Shown here piece by piece: positions 52,187 to 61,245 of a stretch of DNA of 64,000 nt. A program made the position numbers and the translations under genes. Source of the DNA: Achromobacter marplatensis (GTDB lineage: Bacteria > Pseudomonadota > Gammaproteobacteria > Burkholderiales > Burkholderiaceae_B); NCBI RefSeq assembly GCF_002209535.1, contig NZ_NJIG01000012.1, forward strand, positions 89,434 through 153,433. The letters run 5' to 3'. Below the pieces are notes generated by a model. It did no database searches, had not been told where the DNA came from, and worked only from the letters and a program-made list of their open reading frames with translations. Within the stretch, counting starts at the first letter, position 1. The number at the start of each line of letters is the position of its first letter.

Positions 52187-52546
52187 ATGAAAACCATACA
52201 GATATTTGACCCGGCCCTGTGCTGCAGCACAGGCGTGTGTGGCGTGGACGTGGATCAGGCCTTGGTAACGAGCGCGGCCGATATCGATTGGGCGAAGCGG
52301 CAAGGCGCAAACATCGAGCGGGTGAACCTGGCCCAACAACCGCTGGAGTTCGCGCAGAACGCGGTGGTCAGCGCGTTTCTGACGCGTTCAGGCGCCGAAG
52401 CGCTTCCTTTGACCTTGGTTGATAACGAGATTGCGTTGGCCGGCAGATACCCCACGCGCGAGGAACTCGTGCGATGGACAGGTATCGAAGCCCCCGCCGA
52501 CGCCAAACCGCAGTCGGGTTGTTGCGGCGGCAATCGCACCTGCTAA
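52187..52546 (+). CDS. arsD: Arsenic metallochaperone ArsD
   Basis: The 119-residue protein has Cys12, Cys13 and Cys18 (L-C-C-S-T-G-V-C-G), the triad that carries As(III) to ArsA, and a C-terminal C-C-G-G-N-R-T-C. It also represses weakly in known systems. Ten bases before arsA. Confidence 0.95.
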   Translation: MKTIQIFDPALCCSTGVCGVDVDQALVTSAADIDWAKRQGANIERVNLAQQPLEFAQNAVVSAFLTRSGAEALPLTLVDNEIALAGRYPTREELVRWTGIEAPADAKPQSGCCGGNRTC

Positions 52547-52556
52547 GGGGACGGCC

Positions 52557-54341
52557 ATGAACTTTCTAAATGCAGCTCCCCGGTTTTTCTTCTTTACCGG
52601 CAAAGGCGGGGTCGGCAAGACCTCGCTGGCTTGCGCGGCGGCCGTCTTGCTGGCGGAGCAGGGCAGGCGAGTGCTGTTGGTCAGCACCGATCCCGCATCG
52701 AACGTGGGCCAGGTATTCGGCGTTGACATCGGCAACCACATCACCGCGATTGCCGCCGTGCGCAACCTGTCGGCGCTGGAAATTGACCCGCAAGGCGCGG
52801 CCCAACAGTACCGGGACCGAATCGTGAACCCGGTGCGCGGCGTCTTGCCCGACGATGTGGTGCGGGGCATTGAAGAATCCTTGTCGGGCGCCTGCACCAC
52901 GGAGATTGCGGCGTTTGACGAGTTCACCTCTTTGCTGACGGACTCAAGCCTGACGTCGGACTTCGATCACGTCATTTTCGACACGGCGCCCACCGGGCAT
53001 ACCATCCGCCTGCTGCAGTTGCCGGGAGCCTGGAGCAGCTTTCTGGACGCTGGCCAAGGCGATGCGTCATGCCTGGGGCCGCTGGCCGGCCTGGAAAAGC
53101 AACGTTCCCAGTACCGCGAAGCGGTCGCGGCGTTGGCGGACCCGCAACGCACGCGCCTGGTGCTGGTCGCGCGCGCGCAGCGGGCCACGCTGGAAGAGGC
53201 CGCGCGGACCAGCCTGGAGTTGGCGGGCATCGGGCTGTTGCAGCAGCACCTGGTCATTAATGGTGTCCTGCCTGCCGCGGCCGTCCAGCATGACGATCTG
53301 GCCGCGGCCGTCTATGCCCGAGAGCAGGCAGCCATCGAAGCCATGCCCGCACCGCTTGTGGCCTTGCCCAAGGACCAGGTCACCTTGAAAGCCTTCAACG
53401 TCGTTGGGCTGGAAGCCTTGCGCCACCTGCTCACCGACGCCGCGCTTGATGCCGACGAGCCGAACCGTGTTGACGTTCCCAAGATCGAAGCCCCTGATCT
53501 GGCATCGCTGGTTGATGGCATTGCCGCCGACGGGCACGGCCTGGTCATGGTGATGGGCAAGGGCGGCGTGGGCAAAACCACGCTGGCCGCGGCGATCGCG
53601 GTCAACCTTGCGGAACGCGGCCTGGCGGTGCACCTGACCACGTCGGATCCCGCGGCGCATCTGGCACGCACGCTGGAAGGCACGCTACCCAATCTGACGG
53701 TCAGCCGCATTGACCCGCGAGTCGAAACCGAGCGCTACCAGCAGCACGTATTGGCGACCAAAGGCGCCAAGCTGGACGCGCACGGCAAGGCCTTGCTGGA
53801 AGAGGATTTGCGTTCGCCATGCACCGAGGAAATTGCCGTGTTCGGCGCGTTTTCCCGCATCGTGCGCGAGGCCGGCACCAAGTTCGTCATCATGGATACC
53901 GCGCCCACCGGCCACACCTTGCTGCTGCTGGATGCAACCGGCGCCTATCACCGGGACATCGCCCGCCAGATGTCGGGCAGCAATGTCCACTACACCACGC
54001 CGATGATGCAATTGCAGGACCCCACGCAGACCAAGGTGTTGCTGGTCACCCTGGCGGAGACCACGCCCGTGCTGGAAGCCGCCAATCTTCAGGAAGACCT
54101 GCGCCGCGCCGGCATCGAGCCCTGGGCCTGGCTGGTCAATAGCAGCATCGCCGCGGCGGGGCCGACATCGGCCTTGCTACGCCAACGCGCCTTCAATGAA
54201 CTGCGCGAAATGGACGGCATCGCCAAGCAACACGCGAAGCGATACGCCGTCGTGCCATTGCTGAAGACCGAACCCGTCGGCATCGAGCGCCTGCGGCAAT
54301 TGGCCAGCCACCATCATGACGCCGCGCCAAGCCTTGCGTAG
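52557..54341 (+). CDS. arsA: Arsenite-pump ATPase ArsA
   Basis: The 594-residue ATPase is a tandem duplication with two deviant Walker A motifs, T-G-K-G-G-V-G-K-T near residue 14 and M-G-K-G-G-V-G-K-T near residue 330. Each half has a D-T-A-P-T-G-H-T signature. It takes As(III) from ArsD and drives ArsB. The start at 52557 follows the arsD stop closely; longer frames overlap arsD without need. Confidence 0.96.
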   Translation: MNFLNAAPRFFFFTGKGGVGKTSLACAAAVLLAEQGRRVLLVSTDPASNVGQVFGVDIGNHITAIAAVRNLSALEIDPQGAAQQYRDRIVNPVRGVLPDDVVRGIEESLSGACTTEIAAFDEFTSLLTDSSLTSDFDHVIFDTAPTGHTIRLLQLPGAWSSFLDAGQGDASCLGPLAGLEKQRSQYREAVAALADPQRTRLVLVARAQRATLEEAARTSLELAGIGLLQQHLVINGVLPAAAVQHDDLAAAVYAREQAAIEAMPAPLVALPKDQVTLKAFNVVGLEALRHLLTDAALDADEPNRVDVPKIEAPDLASLVDGIAADGHGLVMVMGKGGVGKTTLAAAIAVNLAERGLAVHLTTSDPAAHLARTLEGTLPNLTVSRIDPRVETERYQQHVLATKGAKLDAHGKALLEEDLRSPCTEEIAVFGAFSRIVREAGTKFVIMDTAPTGHTLLLLDATGAYHRDIARQMSGSNVHYTTPMMQLQDPTQTKVLLVTLAETTPVLEAANLQEDLRRAGIEPWAWLVNSSIAAAGPTSALLRQRAFNELREMDGIAKQHAKRYAVVPLLKTEPVGIERLRQLASHHHDAAPSLA

Positions 54342-54404
54342 TTACCCACGTATTGACCCTTTATCGCTTCAACCTTCAATCCACAAATAAAAAGAGTTCG
54401 CCCA

Positions 54405-55685
54405 ATGTTTGCTGCAATAGCAATTTTTGTTCTAACGCTCGTGCTCGTGATCTGGCAGCCCCGTGGCCTGGGGATCGGGTGGAGCGCCAGTTTGGGCGCG
54501 GTCGTTGCGCTTATCGCCGGCGTGGTGCACATCGGCGACATCCCGGTGGTGTGGAATATTGTCTGGAACGCCACCGCCACCTTTATTGCCGTCATCATCA
54601 TCAGCCTGTTGCTGGACGAGGCGGGCTTTTTTGAATGGGCTGCGTTGCATGTGGCACGATGGGGCAAAGGTAGCGGCCGGGCGTTGTTCGCGCTGATCGT
54701 CTTGCTGGGCGCGGCGGTCGCTGCGCTCTTTGCGAACGACGGCGCCGCGCTGATCCTGACTCCCATCGTCATGGCCATGTTGCTGGCGCTGGGCTTCAGC
54801 CCCGCCGCCACCTTGGCCTTCGTGATGGCGGCAGGCTTCATCGCGGATACCGCCAGCTTGCCGTTGATTGTGTCCAATCTGGTGAATATCGTTTCCGCCG
54901 ACTTCTTCGACATCGGCTTCAACCGTTATGCCGCGGTGATGGTGCCTGTCAATTTCGTTGCGGTGGCAGCGACCTTGGCGGTGCTGATGCTGTATTTTCG
55001 CAAAAGCATTCCCGCGCGGTACGACGCTGGCCAGCTCAAGCAGCCCGTGGCTGCCATCCGCGACGCGGGTACCTTTCGCGCCGGCTGGGTCGTGCTGGTG
55101 TTACTGCTGATCGGTTTTTTCGGCCTGGAGCCACTGGGCGTGCCAGTTAGCGCCGTGGCGGCCGCCGGCGCGGCAATCCTTCTGCTGGTTGCGGGCCGTG
55201 GCCATATCATTAGCACCCGCAAGGTCATACGCGAAGCCCCGTGGCAGATCGTTATCTTCTCGTTGGGGATGTACCTGGTCGTTTACGGCCTGCGCAACGC
55301 CGGGCTGACCCAATATCTGGCTGATCTGCTGAGCGGGTTCGCGGAGCAGGGGATCTGGACTGCCACGATCGGTACGGGCCTGGTGGCGGCATTCCTGTCG
55401 TCCATCATGAATAACATGCCGACCGTGCTGGTAGGCGCCTTGTCGATTGATGCCAGCCAGGCCAGTGGCGTTGTCAGGGAAGCGATGGTCTACGCCAATG
55501 TGATCGGGAGCGATCTGGGGCCGAAGATCACCCCGATCGGGAGCCTGGCGACTTTGCTTTGGCTGCATGTGCTGGAACGCAAAGGCACCGTGATCTCGTG
55601 GGGCTATTACTTCAAAGTTGGCATTGTGCTGACGCTGCCGGTGCTTCTGGTGACGCTGGCTGTATTGGCAATAAGGCTAGGGTAA
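54405..55685 (+). CDS. arsB: Arsenite efflux pump ArsB
   Basis: The 426-residue protein has about twelve membrane spans, with the ArsB/NhaD strings [26 protein letters not shown] and [19 protein letters not shown]. It expels arsenite, with proton drive alone or with ArsA as ATP-driven pump. Last gene of the operon; an IS1182 element begins 75 bases later. Confidence 0.95.
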   Translation: MFAAIAIFVLTLVLVIWQPRGLGIGWSASLGAVVALIAGVVHIGDIPVVWNIVWNATATFIAVIIISLLLDEAGFFEWAALHVARWGKGSGRALFALIVLLGAAVAALFANDGAALILTPIVMAMLLALGFSPAATLAFVMAAGFIADTASLPLIVSNLVNIVSADFFDIGFNRYAAVMVPVNFVAVAATLAVLMLYFRKSIPARYDAGQLKQPVAAIRDAGTFRAGWVVLVLLLIGFFGLEPLGVPVSAVAAAGAAILLLVAGRGHIISTRKVIREAPWQIVIFSLGMYLVVYGLRNAGLTQYLADLLSGFAEQGIWTATIGTGLVAAFLSSIMNNMPTVLVGALSIDASQASGVVREAMVYANVIGSDLGPKITPIGSLATLLWLHVLERKGTVISWGYYFKVGIVLTLPVLLVTLAVLAIRLG

Positions 55686-55760
55686 AGAAAGTCTGGGTGC
55701 ATGCATGTCAGATGAAGACCGCTTCTGGTCGGTCGCAGACCTTACCGGCCGTTCGCTCCC

Positions 55761-57443
55761 GACCGAGGCTGTGTGAAAACTCTTCACGGCTCTCACTAAT
55801 TAAAATTGGCCAACCCGTTTGAGCGAGATGGCGATGAAGCGATTCATCGAAGGCGAAGTCCGAACCCAGGTCACATTATTGCCAGAATGCCTGGACGACT
55901 ACATCGACGAGGACAATCCGATACGGATTGTCGATGTCTTCGTCGATGAGATTGATCTCCTGTCGCTCGGTTTTAGTGGCGTCGATCCTGCTGCTACGGG
56001 TCGGCCCGCCTATCACCCCGCCGTTCTGCTGAAGCTCTATATCTACGGGTACCTTAACCGTATCCAGTCCAGTCGTCGTTTGGAGCGGGAAGCCCAACGC
56101 AATATTGAGTTGATGTGGCTGATTGGCCGGCTGGCTCCACACTTCAAGACTATCGCCGACTTCCGCCGCAACAACGGCGTCGGCATACGCAATGTCTGCA
56201 AACGCTTTATCGCCATGTGCAGGCAATTGAAGATCTTCTCGCAAGCCATGGTTGCCATCGACGGCATCAAGTTTAAAGCAGTCAACAGTCGCGACCGCAA
56301 CGTGACTCCAGGCAAAATCGACCGGCGCCAGGAACAGATCGAACAGAGCATTCAGCGTTACCTTGATGCACTGGCGACCGCCGACCGCACCCAGCCAGCG
56401 GAAGCCGAGGCCAAGACCGATCGGCTACGGGAGAAAATACGAAAGTTGCGCGAACAGATGCAGCAACTCGACGGGATGAAGGAGCAGTTAAAGAGCCTGC
56501 CCGACGGACAGATATCCCTCACAGATCCCGACGCGCGCTCAATGATGTCCCAAGCCACGGGGTCAGGCCTGGTCGGCTACAACGTCCAGACTGCTGTTGA
56601 CGCAGAGCACCACATGATTGTTGCGCACGAGGTGACGAACATAGGCAACGATCGTGCGCAGCTAAGCAAGATGGCGAGTGCTGCCGGTGAAGAAATGGGG
56701 CACCAGAACTTGCAAGCATTCGCGGATCGGGGCTACTTCAATGGCCCAGAGATCAAGGCCTGCGAGGATGCTGGAATAGCGGTATTTGTACCCAAGCCAA
56801 TGACATCGAACGCCAAGGCGGAGGGGAGATTCGACAAGACCGACTTCATATATATCGCGCAGGACGACGAATATCAGTGCCCGGCAGGCGAGCGCGCGAT
56901 CCATAGATTCGCTACGGTGGAGAAGGGACTTGATCTGCACATTTACTGGCCCAGCGCTTGCCCCCGATGCCCGCTCAAACAACAGTGCACGACCAGCAGC
57001 TATCGACGTATCCGCCGATGGGAGCATGAAGATGTGTTGGAGCGAGTTCAGGAACGTCTTGATCGTAAGCCCGACGCGATGACGTTGCGGCGCCGCACCG
57101 TCGAGCACGTATTCGGCACGCTGAAACACTGGATGGGTTCAACACACTTCCTGACCCGGACGTTGGCGCATGTGAGTACCGAGATGAGCCTGTATGTGCT
57201 TGCCTATAACCTCAAGCGGCTAATGCGCGTTTTGGGTATCGCGGGAACGATGAAAGCAATGAGATCGGTGGGGGCATGAGCCTTTTTAAACGCTGATGAG
57301 CCTCCCAGCTACGACTAGGCACGAGAAAAGCACGAGGGGGCCGATCAATATATGACTGGATGACGCTGCACGTGCAATGAAGCTCTTGAGCCCGAGCACT
57401 CGGCATATTCCTGCATCGCATGCGTTTCCACACAGCCTCGACC
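55761..57443 (+). mobile_element. IS1182-family insertion sequence, intact
   Basis: Inverted repeats GACCGAGGCTGTGTGAAAAC (left) and GTTTCCACACAGCCTCGACC (right) enclose one complete transposase gene. The ends were set by matching the two repeats and may be off by a few bases. The same terminal sequence flanks the MITE at 28.6 kb. On its right side the element abuts a MocR fragment, which suggests that it or an adjacent deletion removed that gene. Confidence 0.8.
55828..57279 (+). CDS. IS1182-family DDE transposase
   Basis: About 483 residues from the ATG at 55828 (55834 is also possible; a TTG at 55819 has no advantage). The order is typical: an N-terminal helix-turn-helix-containing part (MKRFIEGEVRTQVTLLPECL), a coiled-coil insertion (residues about 180-230), the DDE core with V-D-A-E-H-H and A-D-R-G-Y-F-N-G, a four-cysteine insertion (C-P-R-C-P-L-K-Q-Q-C), and the last glutamate region (RRRTVEHVFGTLKHWMG). 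No frameshift is seen, so it should be active. Confidence 0.9.
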   Translation: MAMKRFIEGEVRTQVTLLPECLDDYIDEDNPIRIVDVFVDEIDLLSLGFSGVDPAATGRPAYHPAVLLKLYIYGYLNRIQSSRRLEREAQRNIELMWLIGRLAPHFKTIADFRRNNGVGIRNVCKRFIAMCRQLKIFSQAMVAIDGIKFKAVNSRDRNVTPGKIDRRQEQIEQSIQRYLDALATADRTQPAEAEAKTDRLREKIRKLREQMQQLDGMKEQLKSLPDGQISLTDPDARSMMSQATGSGLVGYNVQTAVDAEHHMIVAHEVTNIGNDRAQLSKMASAAGEEMGHQNLQAFADRGYFNGPEIKACEDAGIAVFVPKPMTSNAKAEGRFDKTDFIYIAQDDEYQCPAGERAIHRFATVEKGLDLHIYWPSACPRCPLKQQCTTSSYRRIRRWEHEDVLERVQERLDRKPDAMTLRRRTVEHVFGTLKHWMGSTHFLTRTLAHVSTEMSLYVLAYNLKRLMRVLGIAGTMKAMRSVGA

Positions 57444-57455
57444 CGTTGCGGACAC

Positions 57456-57604
57456 TCAGTCGGCGTAAAGTGGCTCATGGCCCCATCGACTGAATACGTC
57501 GACCAGGTCCCGACGCTCGGCATAGAGAGCCTTCATGTGGCGCAAATGCAGCAGGAAGTTCCCGTCGGAAATAAACTCCGTAACAGTCATCGGGATGGTT
57601 GGGC
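57456..57604 (-). pseudogene. MocR-type (GntR/aminotransferase) regulator fragment
   Basis: About 47 codons read T-V-T-E-F-I-S-D-G-N-F-L-L-H-L-R-H-M followed by K-A-L-Y-A-E-R-R-D-L-V. This is typical for the late aminotransferase-like part of MocR/PdxR regulators. Both the upstream 350 residues and the C-terminal end are missing. It lies between the IS1182 right end and the CBASS genes. Confidence 0.5.
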
Positions 57605-57619
57605 CCTAGTTGCTCCAAA

Positions 57620-58735
57620 TTAAATGGGGGCTCCTGTCAGCGTGCAAATTGCAACGGGGATCGCGTTTCCATGATCTGGCATCCGCACCGCCCATGGATA
57701 GGGTACGGGGTCTGTACGTTCGTATTGGTACACGAGTAGTTCCGGCATCAAGCGCTCGTCGTAAGTCGTACCCAATCGAATTGCCAAGCTCGCAGGAGAA
57801 GCCAATACGAGATGGATTCGCCTGATGCCCTTTTCCATCAACTGTTGGATCGCGTCTCTGAACGACGCGGCGATTGCCCGTTGCTTCTCTTCAGACCAAT
57901 AAACATCTGTGCGTAAAAGTACCGCTTGCAGATGGGAAACGGAAATACCGGGGAACGCTTTTCTTACGGCAGGTATGTCCACCGGATAAGAGAGCGAAAC
58001 CGCCAGAACTACTTCGTCTTGATTCAACGTAAGTTCGCTGACATCTAACGGTAGCGTTCGATGACTGTCGTCCGGGCCATCAATTCCGCGCCAATGGCCA
58101 GTATTTCGATCCCAGTCGTAAATCGCGATTCTAGACTCATCCTCTAACAGCATTCCGGCCAAAAATAATGCTGGGACCGCTGCGAGGCCGCCTACCGCAA
58201 CGGAAACGTCGCTACTGTCGCGACCGGCGGAAAGCGTTTCCACTGAAGATCTAAGTGTCGAGAGCTTTTGAAGAAGAAGTTTTGGACTCACTCGTTCACC
58301 TTCCGCACTCGGTCTGAAGTCGAGCAACACCCAATTTCGATTGCTGGGTAGCGGGCCAAGGTCCGCATCTTTCGCTGGCGTATCAGGACTTAAATGGAGT
58401 CCTCTGAGCTCAACCACAATGGCAATCTGACGCGAGTTCTTCCTCGACTCGCGCCAAAAATCGAGTAGGTAAACGACTAGTCCAATTGCGATGAGAAGGG
58501 CGCCAATACAATAAGCGAAGTTTGATAGAAATTGAGAAACGCTGTCGCCCGTTGAAACAGCGAATGACCACTCCGCGTCGGAGCTTCGATACGAGAGCTT
58601 CGCGATCCAGCTCACGCCAATTGTCGCCAAAATTATGGCTACCCCAAATCCAACCAGCCTGGGTCCAAACGTCCGCGGCCGATAGAAAACGTAGTCAATG
58701 AGACGACTGAAGAATTTATGAATGAGTTGTCTCAT
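57620..58735 (-). CDS. CBASS effector with 2TM-SAVED architecture (Cap14-like)
   Basis: The 371-residue protein has two N-terminal membrane spans (about 24-48, RLVGFGVAIILATIGVSW; and about 70-95, NFAYCIGALLIAIGLVVYLL). A cytoplasmic SAVED domain follows, with the family end block IHLVLASPASLAIRLGTTYD and the closing L-L-V-Y-Q-Y-E-R. SAVED binds the cyclic oligonucleotide made by the CD-NTase, and in this class the membrane spans then breach the inner membrane and kill the infected cell. It starts five bases after the CD-NTase stop in the same operon. Family recognition is by eye. Confidence 0.82.
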   Translation of the reverse strand: MRQLIHKFFSRLIDYVFYRPRTFGPRLVGFGVAIILATIGVSWIAKLSYRSSDAEWSFAVSTGDSVSQFLSNFAYCIGALLIAIGLVVYLLDFWRESRKNSRQIAIVVELRGLHLSPDTPAKDADLGPLPSNRNWVLLDFRPSAEGERVSPKLLLQKLSTLRSSVETLSAGRDSSDVSVAVGGLAAVPALFLAGMLLEDESRIAIYDWDRNTGHWRGIDGPDDSHRTLPLDVSELTLNQDEVVLAVSLSYPVDIPAVRKAFPGISVSHLQAVLLRTDVYWSEEKQRAIAASFRDAIQQLMEKGIRRIHLVLASPASLAIRLGTTYDERLMPELLVYQYERTDPVPYPWAVRMPDHGNAIPVAICTLTGAPI

Positions 58736-58740
58736 GGTAC

Positions 58741-60306
58741 CTACTTAACATTAACGACAAAAGCGCCGCTGCGTGCTGCCAAATGGCGGTTCTTGACGAT
58801 AAAACACTCTATGGTGTGTGATCCAACATACGCGGCGTCTTCTTTATGAGTAATGTCCCCGCGCTCCACCTTGCCTTGGTCGAATCCTCCTCGGAGTTTT
58901 CCCGCAGCAGTAGCTTCGGCCCCCGTATTTACGACCTGCCAGTACACTTCATATGGTTGCGGTATGTCAGTTGTCACTTGAAAACTCAAGGAAGCCCCTT
59001 TGACTAGCGGCTGGCCGTTCGAATGCAAGCGCATGGGCCTGGAAAATCCTTGACCCGTCCATGTGACTTTAGAGATCGACACGCTTCCGACCTGTCCTTT
59101 GGGCCACGGTGCCGACTGCTTGTGAGCGGCGGCGAAAAGGTTAACGGCAGCACCATAGATTCTTGCGAGACTGGTCGATCGTCTGCCTGCCCCTCCGCTT
59201 GCGGCGCGGGCTTGACGTTCGCCGAACGACTGGCTAGCTGCCTCGACAATTCTCTGAGGGTTTTGCTGCGCGGCGATTATGGAAATGTCTTCGCGGACTT
59301 TGCGAAGCCAGGCATAAAAGCTTGCGCGCTTCTCCGGCGCATTTTGCCAACGATCAGCAAAATTTTCTTGCGGATCTGTAGGATTGCAGATCCGCACATT
59401 GCCCGCCGGATCAAAGGAAATGTGTGACTCCATCCTTTGGAGAATTCCTAATACGGCTTCTACGGCAGTTCTTTCGCCAAAGTAGGACAGGCCAGCCAGC
59501 GTTGTAATAATGACCGAAATCGGCTTGTGCTCAGGCCTTCCCGCGAACATGACATCGCGGTGCCGCTTTAGAATCTGCACCGCTTGTTGTAGTGGAGTCT
59601 TGACTGCGTACGACGGGATTTCTTCAACGTTGGCTTGGGCCTCTAGGGCCATGGCGGCTCTGATTTGACGATAGTTAATCGCCATCCTTGAACGAAACCA
59701 CTTGGTATAGCCCCTAGGATTGGAATGTGGCCATTGCGCGGTAATGGACCGATAACGGGGGTGATCCTTGTCGGTAATAGCTATGGCTGAGGACGCCCAA
59801 GCATCGCTAAGATTGGCCTCAATTAGAAGTTGCCGCTTGATCTTTCCGTCAGGAAGCGCAGGCAGCGCATCAAGGTGAAATTGCGCGCCTTCTGCGTAAT
59901 CCAGCGTCCAGCAACGTCGGCCTTCACTTGGCTTCTGCATGTTATGGGCTTCAGCATAAAGCTGCATCTCGTGCCCTAGCATTGCCTTCAGATTGTGCTG
60001 GCTGTAATCGCCCTTGGATAGCGAAAGCTCGCAGACCAGATCAATGTCGTAATGCTCGTCATCGCTAACAGGTCGAATGGGAGTCCCCAGACGAAACGAC
60101 CCTTGAACGTACACATCCGGGTTGAAATCCTTTAGCGTGGACGCATCACGACAAAGCCAACTTCCTACAGAGTCGTAGCGCTTTGATGCTTCCTGATAAC
60201 GCGAAATGGGAACGTCTAGTTCTTCTGCAAGGCGCTCCAAAAACTGCGTGCCCTGAGCGGTCACAGGCTCTTTCTCCGCAATCTTCAATCCCCGGCTCGC
60301 GTTCAT
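58741..60306 (-). CDS. CD-NTase (cGAS/DncV-like) with AGS-C sensor domain
   Basis: The 521-residue enzyme shows the nucleotidyltransferase motif G69-S70-F-R-L-G-T, then D87-x-D89 (YDIDLVCEL) and the third acid D146 (F-H-L-D-A-L-P). Residues about 390-521 match the AGS-C domain found fused to SMODS CD-NTases (RPMRLHSNGQPLVKGASLSF, VYWQVVNTGAEA, LRGGFD, ECFIVKNRHLAARSG). On phage infection it should make a cyclic di- or trinucleotide that activates the SAVED protein. There are no Cap2/Cap3 ancillary genes, so this is a minimal type I CBASS. Confidence 0.88.
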   Translation of the reverse strand: MNASRGLKIAEKEPVTAQGTQFLERLAEELDVPISRYQEASKRYDSVGSWLCRDASTLKDFNPDVYVQGSFRLGTPIRPVSDDEHYDIDLVCELSLSKGDYSQHNLKAMLGHEMQLYAEAHNMQKPSEGRRCWTLDYAEGAQFHLDALPALPDGKIKRQLLIEANLSDAWASSAIAITDKDHPRYRSITAQWPHSNPRGYTKWFRSRMAINYRQIRAAMALEAQANVEEIPSYAVKTPLQQAVQILKRHRDVMFAGRPEHKPISVIITTLAGLSYFGERTAVEAVLGILQRMESHISFDPAGNVRICNPTDPQENFADRWQNAPEKRASFYAWLRKVREDISIIAAQQNPQRIVEAASQSFGERQARAASGGAGRRSTSLARIYGAAVNLFAAAHKQSAPWPKGQVGSVSISKVTWTGQGFSRPMRLHSNGQPLVKGASLSFQVTTDIPQPYEVYWQVVNTGAEATAAGKLRGGFDQGKVERGDITHKEDAAYVGSHTIECFIVKNRHLAARSGAFVVNVK

Positions 60307-60896
60307 ACATTCTCCTTTTCGGGTAGCAGTAGTGGGATGAAGCTGTCTAAGCGTCGACCACTCCCAGTCGAACGCGGTGAGATAACTCCCCCCTCGGGCT
60401 TAAATGTAGCAATTATTTTCGGCTCGAGATAATTGGTCTAAGGTGGAGCGTTGGAGATTCTCGGAGCGTTAATCGGCCCGCTTGCTTCGTACAAGGATGC
60501 ACAGCCGTCCACTTCTGGCCGCGCGCAGCCGTTGACGACGGGCCCTTTCCGTCCGGCGCGGGCGTGGGCACGCTCGCGGCGCAAAAGTGGGGCAACGGTC
60601 GGCACTCGCAGCGCGGGCCCGCAGTCGGGACGAAGGAAGGTGAGCAGGTCGAGAAGCAGCCGACATTCCCGGGCTAGGGATAAGTAGGCGAGGGTTTTCT
60701 CACCGCTAAGCAGTGGGATGCGCTTGCTTCAGGTCAGCTCAGCATGGGCACTGGATCCTTGTGGTGGGCTCCAGATAATGACCATTGGCCATTGGCCAGA
60801 GCCAACGGCGCATGGTGACGCCAGATTCGACACCTCCCTTTGTTGACGACCGATCACCAATGGGTTGGTAGGCGACCCTCGCTTTTGGAGAGAGCA
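60307..60896. other. Intergenic between CBASS and radC fragment
   Basis: About 590 bases without a convincing gene. It must hold the leftward CBASS promoter. A short tandem CCATTGG-CCATTGG lies near 60782-60795 but has no further copies. Confidence 0.4.
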
Positions 60897-61245
60897 ATGC
60901 AACTAAGTTTCAGTAGTGCGTGGGCAGGAGAAAGGCGGGTGCAGGAAGATGTCCAAGACGCACCTGTGGTACGCGAGGCTGGCGGCCTCTATCGAGCCGC
61001 AACCCCGGAAGAGCTGTTACGCGCGGCTGCGCAGCAATTGGAGGGGGCGCTGGGTAGTCGCTTGCCAGTGGCCAAGCCATCCGCCGCCATCGACTATATC
61101 GTGACGCGGCTGGCGCTGTCGGACGTCGAGGTGTTCGGCGTAATGTTCCTTGATGCGCAATTGAGAATGATCGCCTTCGAGGAAATGTTCAGAGGCACGC
61201 TGTCGGAGACCAGCGTGTATCCGCGTGAGGTCGTCAAGGCCGTGG
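60897..61245 (+). pseudogene. radC (JAB-domain protein) cut by IS256
   Basis: The frame from the ATG at 60897 reads as the N-terminal two thirds of a RadC-family protein of the type carried by integrative elements (LEGALGSRLPVAKPSAAIDY, DVEVFGVMFLDAQLRMIAFE, MFRGTLSETSVYPREVVK). The catalytic H-x-H-P-S-G part is missing, because the sequence changes to the IS256 end at about 61246. The rest of radC is not found on the other side of the element. Confidence 0.8.

Noticed and set aside
60451..60687. Small frames on both strands between CBASS and radC
   Set aside because: Arg- and Ser-rich translations with no start signals on either strand; considered non-coding.
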